Shown: positions 60,276 to 64,000 of the stretch, one piece after another
How the letters are laid out: the number at the start of each line of letters is the position of its first letter
How positions within the stretch are numbered: position 1 is the stretch's first letter
From: RCC90-49c sp051016155
Lineage (GTDB): Bacteria > Bacteroidota > Bacteroidia > Cytophagales > Amoebophilaceae
DNA length: 64,000 bases
Assembly (NCBI GenBank): GCA_051016155.1
Contig: CP136537.1
Coordinates: 1,302,001-1,366,000 of the forward strand
Reading direction: 5' to 3'
Position numbers and translations under genes: made by a program
Notes under the pieces: model-generated
The model's database searches: none
Told to the model about the DNA's origin: nothing
The model's input: only the letters and a program-made list of their open reading frames with translations

Positions 60276-63200
60276 ATGAACTACCTCAGCACAGACCACC
60301 TGATTGTTTATGCCTTTTTACTGATCACCCTTGCTATTGGCCTTTGGGCAGGCAGGGGAATTAAGGATATTCGGGAGTATGCGATTGCTAATAAGCAGTT
60401 TGGCGTAGAAGCGTTGACATTGACTTTGCTGGCGACCATTGTAGGCGGTAGTATGGCTATCAATAGGCCTGGAAATGTGTCTTCTATCGGTATTATAGCA
60501 AGTGTTGCTGCTCTAGGCGGGTTCATCAGATATGTCATCGCAGCTTTCTGCCTAGCTCCTCACATGTACCGCTTTCAAGATTGTCTCACCATTGGGGATG
60601 TAGCCCATAGTATGTATGGAACCACGGCAAGGGTGATTACAGGGGTATCATCATTGTTGATGGTTACCTTTTTGACCAGCATGCAGCTACTCGCCTTAGC
60701 TGTTGTCTGCCAGCTACTGGGTGTTCCAGCCCAATGGAGCATTGGCTTGGGAGGGATTTTGCTAGCTCTATACACAGCCCATGGAGGTATAAAAGCAGTC
60801 ACAGCTACTGACATATTCCAGTTCTTAGTCCTCATATTAGGCTTTACGCTGCTGGTCAGTCTGGCACTCAAGCAAATTGGCGGAATACCTGAATTAATCA
60901 AGAAAGTACCTTCAGAAAAATTCCAGATCATTGGACACGAAAGTTTTCCTTACCACTTGACTGTTTTTTTCCTCTTGAGCGTTTTTCCTGTGACCCTTAT
61001 CAATCCAGCGAACTTTCAAAGATTACTCATGACAAAAGAAAAACGCCAGCTGCGCGATGCCTTTCTCTTCACTGCTGTCTTCCATCCCCTGTTTATAAGT
61101 CTCGTAACACTTCTTGGTCTGGCTGGTTTTGTTCTCTATCCTGACAAGGCGGGCAATGGCATGGTTCCTCACATGATCCAATCACTTTTACCTGTGGGTA
61201 TGAAAGGGTTGGCCATAGCAGGCCTCTTGGCTGTGGTTCTCTCTACGGCTGATTCTTATCTGCATGTAGCAGGCTTACTACTTACGCGCGATATTCTTAA
61301 GCCCTTCTTTGAGTGTAAAGAGATTAAAATAGATGAACTAGCATGGACACGGTATAGTACGCTTATCATGAGCTGCTTTGCCATTGCTATTGCCTATTAC
61401 ACCCACGCAGAAACGGTTACAGCCAAATCCTTTTTTAAGCTCGACTTCATTGCCATGCAATCCGCAGGTCCTTTATTAATGTTTCCCATTATCGCAGGCA
61501 TCATGGGGCTTAAGCCTGACAAGCGCAGCTTCTATGCTGCAGCTGTAGCTGCAGCCGTGGTCCTGATAGCAGCCAAAGGGCTACTCCCTGCCAACTTAGG
61601 GCACCTGGCAGCACCTATTGGTATACTGACCAATGGCTTGGTCTTTTTTGGAGCGCATCTTATACAAAACCAAGGCTGGGCAGTCGTAGAGCGTGCTAAA
61701 AAGGAAAAAAGAACGCCGTGGCATCCTCAAAGTAAGCTTACTGACCCTGCTTTTATAGTGGGCCAACTACTGCGATACTCCAGAGAGAAGGTACAGCAGT
61801 ATGGAGCTCCTTATGTGCTTTTTGGCATCTTCTGCTCTCTTAACTTCACCCTTCCCTACTTCATGTGGGTTCCTGAGACTCCAGAGACGCATGACTTGAT
61901 GCTCTACATACGAGTCATCGGCGCTACGATGTGTGGCTTATTAGTTGTCAAAGGAAGATGGGCCGAATATCTTCAACCGTACCTACCCACCTTCTGGCAC
62001 CTGACCCTTCTCTACTGCATTCCTTTTACCAGCACAGTCATGTTCCTTCTGACGCAGGGCAGCACTGAGTGGCTCATCAATGTGGCTATTACCATCATGT
62101 TCCTCATTGTGCTCGTTGACTGGATGAGCTTTGTGATCTTAACTGCCCTGGGCATTGGCCTGGGCTTTCTGTTTTACACCCAGCTGATAGGTCCTATCAA
62201 CATTCAACTTGACTTTAGCAGTGGCTACCTGCTGGTCTATCAAGGCCTCTTTGCTACCCTCATCGGCCTCTTATTTGCCCGCAGGAAGCAGCAGCGCTTT
62301 GATGCGCTCGCTACCCACAACCAAGCCCTTACTCTGGTGGGCGAAGAGAACAAAGAAAAACTCTTAGAAGCTGTCAGGGAAAGAGTGCGCATCATCCAAA
62401 CGCTCAAGCATGCACGCATTCAGGACTTGCTGCAAGTGGCTAAACTCATCAAGGACCTGCGTCTCAAGGCGAAAAAAGTGCCTGATTTGCTAGAAGTAAC
62501 CACGCAGCTCGAGGGGACGCTCATTCCTATGACCCTGCAGCTACGCGGTATAGAAGACAGAGCGACTAATTTTCTCAGACTCTCGGTAGAGCAACTAACG
62601 ATTCAAGCGTTACTGGAGGCAGTAAAAGGCCAGTTAGTAGCCCAAGGCAAGGACCAGGGCATTCAGTTTTACACGCAGACGAAGCACCAAGAGCTGAGCT
62701 GTGATCCGAAACGGATTCAGGAGTTGCTCGTTAGCAGCATCAAAGCCTTGCAAGGAGCCAGTGATGAAGCCCCCATCTTGGTAGGCATAGAAGATACGAT
62801 TCTATCCTATCCGCTCCCTTCTGTGCTGCCTGATTTTCTTAAAAATGTGAAAGCGCTGCGTATGACCCTCACCACTCGGTCTACCCTTCCTCCTTTGTGG
62901 GAAGGGTATCGAGTACAGCTTGAGGGGGGAGAACTCACCACGCCAGAGACAGCGCAAGAACTGATGCTGCTGGAAAACAAGCGCATAGTCAAGGCGCACT
63001 ATGGCTATACAGATGCCCAAGCAGACACGCTAAGCTACATCATCCCCCTCGACATTGGCGAGGTCCGTCCGAAAGACCTCGATAAGCCCTACATGGAGCT
63101 AGGGGTGAGCCCAGTGAGAGCAGATGATCACTATGAAGGAGCACAAAGGCAAGAAGAGGCATTCTTAGAGGCAGTGCAGGCAAAGAGCGAGGCAGATATA

Positions 63201-63734
63201 GAGACGGTCAAGAGTGTGCTTGAGCTGATCAAATGGTACCATGGGCCAGTGAGCCGCAGGTCAGGCGAGCCGTTCTACTTGCATCCTGTGGCAGTAGCGC
63301 AGATTGTGTTGGACTACAACACGGATGAGGCCACGATTCTCGGTGCCCTTTTGCACGATACGGTGGAAGACACATCGATGCTTTTGGAAGACGTCGAGGC
63401 AGTATTTGGGAAAGAGACGGCAGGGATTGTGGACACAGTGACGCACCTAGAGAGCCAAAAGGAGAGCTTCTACAAAGTGAAGCTGTCGGCCGAAGAGAAC
63501 CTTTTGATGCTTATAGAAGCAAACGACAAAAGAGCCTTATATGTGAAAGTAGCCGACCGCATGCACAACATGCGCACGATCAGTGCGAAGCCATTGAAGA
63601 GCCAACTAAAAACAGCGAAAGAGACGCTGGAGTTCTTCGTTCCTTTGTGCAAGGAGCGTTTAGCGTTAGCGGAAGCTGCCGAGGAGCTGAAGGCAAGAAG
63701 CTTGTCAGTGATAGCACAGGAACCGACCTTGTAA
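60276..63734 (+). CDS. Sodium:solute symporter fused to a degenerate sensor-kinase region and a RelA/SpoT HD hydrolase domain, second paralogue
   Basis: The 1152-residue protein repeats the architecture of the 28037 gene. A symporter (about 1-480) has FGVEALTLTLLATIVGGSMA, LALYTAHGGIKAVTATDIFQ and AVVLSTADSYLHVAGLLLTR. A second membrane block (about 515-670) and a coiled-coil to degenerate kinase-like region (about 680-950; CDPKRIQELLVSSIKALQGA in place of the N-box) follow. The HD domain (about 970-1145) has RRSGEPFYLHPVAVAQIVLD, ALLHDTVEDT and VKVADRMHNMRTI. Compared with the first copy, the symporter is divergent whereas the HD domain is strongly conserved. The third paralogue fragment lies just upstream. 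Predicted role is coupling of solute import or sensing to ppGpp hydrolysis; substrate unknown. Confidence 0.85.
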   Translation: MNYLSTDHLIVYAFLLITLAIGLWAGRGIKDIREYAIANKQFGVEALTLTLLATIVGGSMAINRPGNVSSIGIIASVAALGGFIRYVIAAFCLAPHMYRFQDCLTIGDVAHSMYGTTARVITGVSSLLMVTFLTSMQLLALAVVCQLLGVPAQWSIGLGGILLALYTAHGGIKAVTATDIFQFLVLILGFTLLVSLALKQIGGIPELIKKVPSEKFQIIGHESFPYHLTVFFLLSVFPVTLINPANFQRLLMTKEKRQLRDAFLFTAVFHPLFISLVTLLGLAGFVLYPDKAGNGMVPHMIQSLLPVGMKGLAIAGLLAVVLSTADSYLHVAGLLLTRDILKPFFECKEIKIDELAWTRYSTLIMSCFAIAIAYYTHAETVTAKSFFKLDFIAMQSAGPLLMFPIIAGIMGLKPDKRSFYAAAVAAAVVLIAAKGLLPANLGHLAAPIGILTNGLVFFGAHLIQNQGWAVVERAKKEKRTPWHPQSKLTDPAFIVGQLLRYSREKVQQYGAPYVLFGIFCSLNFTLPYFMWVPETPETHDLMLYIRVIGATMCGLLVVKGRWAEYLQPYLPTFWHLTLLYCIPFTSTVMFLLTQGSTEWLINVAITIMFLIVLVDWMSFVILTALGIGLGFLFYTQLIGPINIQLDFSSGYLLVYQGLFATLIGLLFARRKQQRFDALATHNQALTLVGEENKEKLLEAVRERVRIIQTLKHARIQDLLQVAKLIKDLRLKAKKVPDLLEVTTQLEGTLIPMTLQLRGIEDRATNFLRLSVEQLTIQALLEAVKGQLVAQGKDQGIQFYTQTKHQELSCDPKRIQELLVSSIKALQGASDEAPILVGIEDTILSYPLPSVLPDFLKNVKALRMTLTTRSTLPPLWEGYRVQLEGGELTTPETAQELMLLENKRIVKAHYGYTDAQADTLSYIIPLDIGEVRPKDLDKPYMELGVSPVRADDHYEGAQRQEEAFLEAVQAKSEADIETVKSVLELIKWYHGPVSRRSGEPFYLHPVAVAQIVLDYNTDEATILGALLHDTVEDTSMLLEDVEAVFGKETAGIVDTVTHLESQKESFYKVKLSAEENLLMLIEANDKRALYVKVADRMHNMRTISAKPLKSQLKTAKETLEFFVPLCKERLALAEAAEELKARSLSVIAQEPTL

Positions 63735-63853
63735 TGGTGTAGTGGTTGTATAGGAAGAGAGCTAATAGGTCCCTCCCCATCTAGGGGAAGCCCTCACGCC
63801 TGTGCCAAGGCTTTCTTCAGACGCAGGTGCCAACACCTGCATCCCCTCTATCC

Positions 63854-64000
63854 ATGTTCAAGCCTTTTGAGCTGATTGATCTAAGTGCATACAGGGAGGA
63901 AGAATTAGTCCAAGGAGGGGCATCAGATTTGTTGCAGCTACTCTTAAAGCATAGCCGCTATCGGAGCTACTTGGATTGGATCAAGGCGCATCCGAGACTG
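63854..64000 (+). CDS. Rpn-type nuclease-like gene, 5' end or fragment, runs off the window
   Basis: The frame reads MFKPFELIDLSAYREEELVQ and GGASDLLQLLLKHSRYRSYL to the window edge. It aligns with the middle of the Rpn proteins here (RFNVIEVSNYSDEELLTHGV; PMELLLKHGRTGKF), not with their start. The N-terminal nuclease core is therefore missing upstream, and the gene is probably an N-terminally truncated relative. Confidence 0.55.
   Translation, partial: MFKPFELIDLSAYREEELVQGGASDLLQLLLKHSRYRSYLDWIKAHPRL

Noticed and set aside
63781..63853. Terminator after the second symporter-HD gene
   Set aside because: A GCAGGTG/CACCTGC stem exists at 63823-63840 but there is no following T-run and it lies close to the next frame, so termination is not supported.

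Overview
The window reads as chromosome of a host-associated Bacteroidota bacterium, most likely a Cytophagales-type obligate intracellular symbiont of the Amoebophilaceae (Amoebophilus/Cardinium) kind. This is inferred from gene content, since no rRNA gene is present. Bacteroidota markers are DUF4199, DUF4293 and DUF502 proteins, a TPR-PD40-OmpA protein, a GldA-like ABC ATPase, a long Bacteroidota-style LepB, and TraG/TraN/TraK of the Bacteroidetes conjugation type. Symbiont traits are heavy insertion-sequence load, many broken genes, toxin-antitoxin pairs, and importers suited to a host cytosol (a Dcu-type C4-dicarboxylate carrier and a doubled queuosine-precursor transporter).

Layout. 1-1000: broken IS481 element and an orphan gene tail. 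1158-4930: mnmE, nrnA, FKBP isomerase, tRNA-Phe. 5050-8474: small lipoprotein, conserved hypotheticals, and a PIN protein coupled to a 56-residue partner. 8623-17460: smpB, gatB, alaS, with two paralogous lipoproteins separated by a group II intron. 17601-18969: M23 endopeptidase and MerR regulator. 19020-20717: IS5 element nested in a decayed IS481. 20806-24881: two tandem signal-peptide proteins with an HEVxGH motif, and a fused double VUT transporter. 25274-33896: Dcu carrier, LD-carboxypeptidase, a giant symporter-HD fusion, a RelE-type pair, GldA-like ATPase and an FMN reductase. 34401-37868: recA, the OmpA protein and a conserved hypothetical. 37990-41240: second IS5 copy, a lipoprotein, rnpB and a ParE-type pair. 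41323-49882: lepB, nrdBA, a decayed restriction-modification locus, a DUF4293 protein and recJ. 50238-64000: a mobile and accessory zone with IS3, IS5 remnants, tandem Rpn-type nuclease genes, the tail of a tra operon, a frameshifted IS5, a truncated symporter and a second symporter-HD fusion.

The most interesting system is the pair of about 1160-residue proteins at 28037-31540 and 60276-63734. Each joins a sodium:solute symporter, a second membrane block, a coiled-coil with a degenerate histidine-kinase-like region, and a C-terminal RelA/SpoT-type HD (ppGpp hydrolase) domain. A truncated third symporter lies at 59209-59972. The architecture suggests that solute uptake or sensing directly controls alarmone breakdown. 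Other leads are a dispersed intergenic repeat with 8-bp periodicity, Rpn copies differing by one 12-bp unit, and paralogous exported proteins whose C-terminal halves look homogenised. All calls come from reading the sequence; no database search was run.
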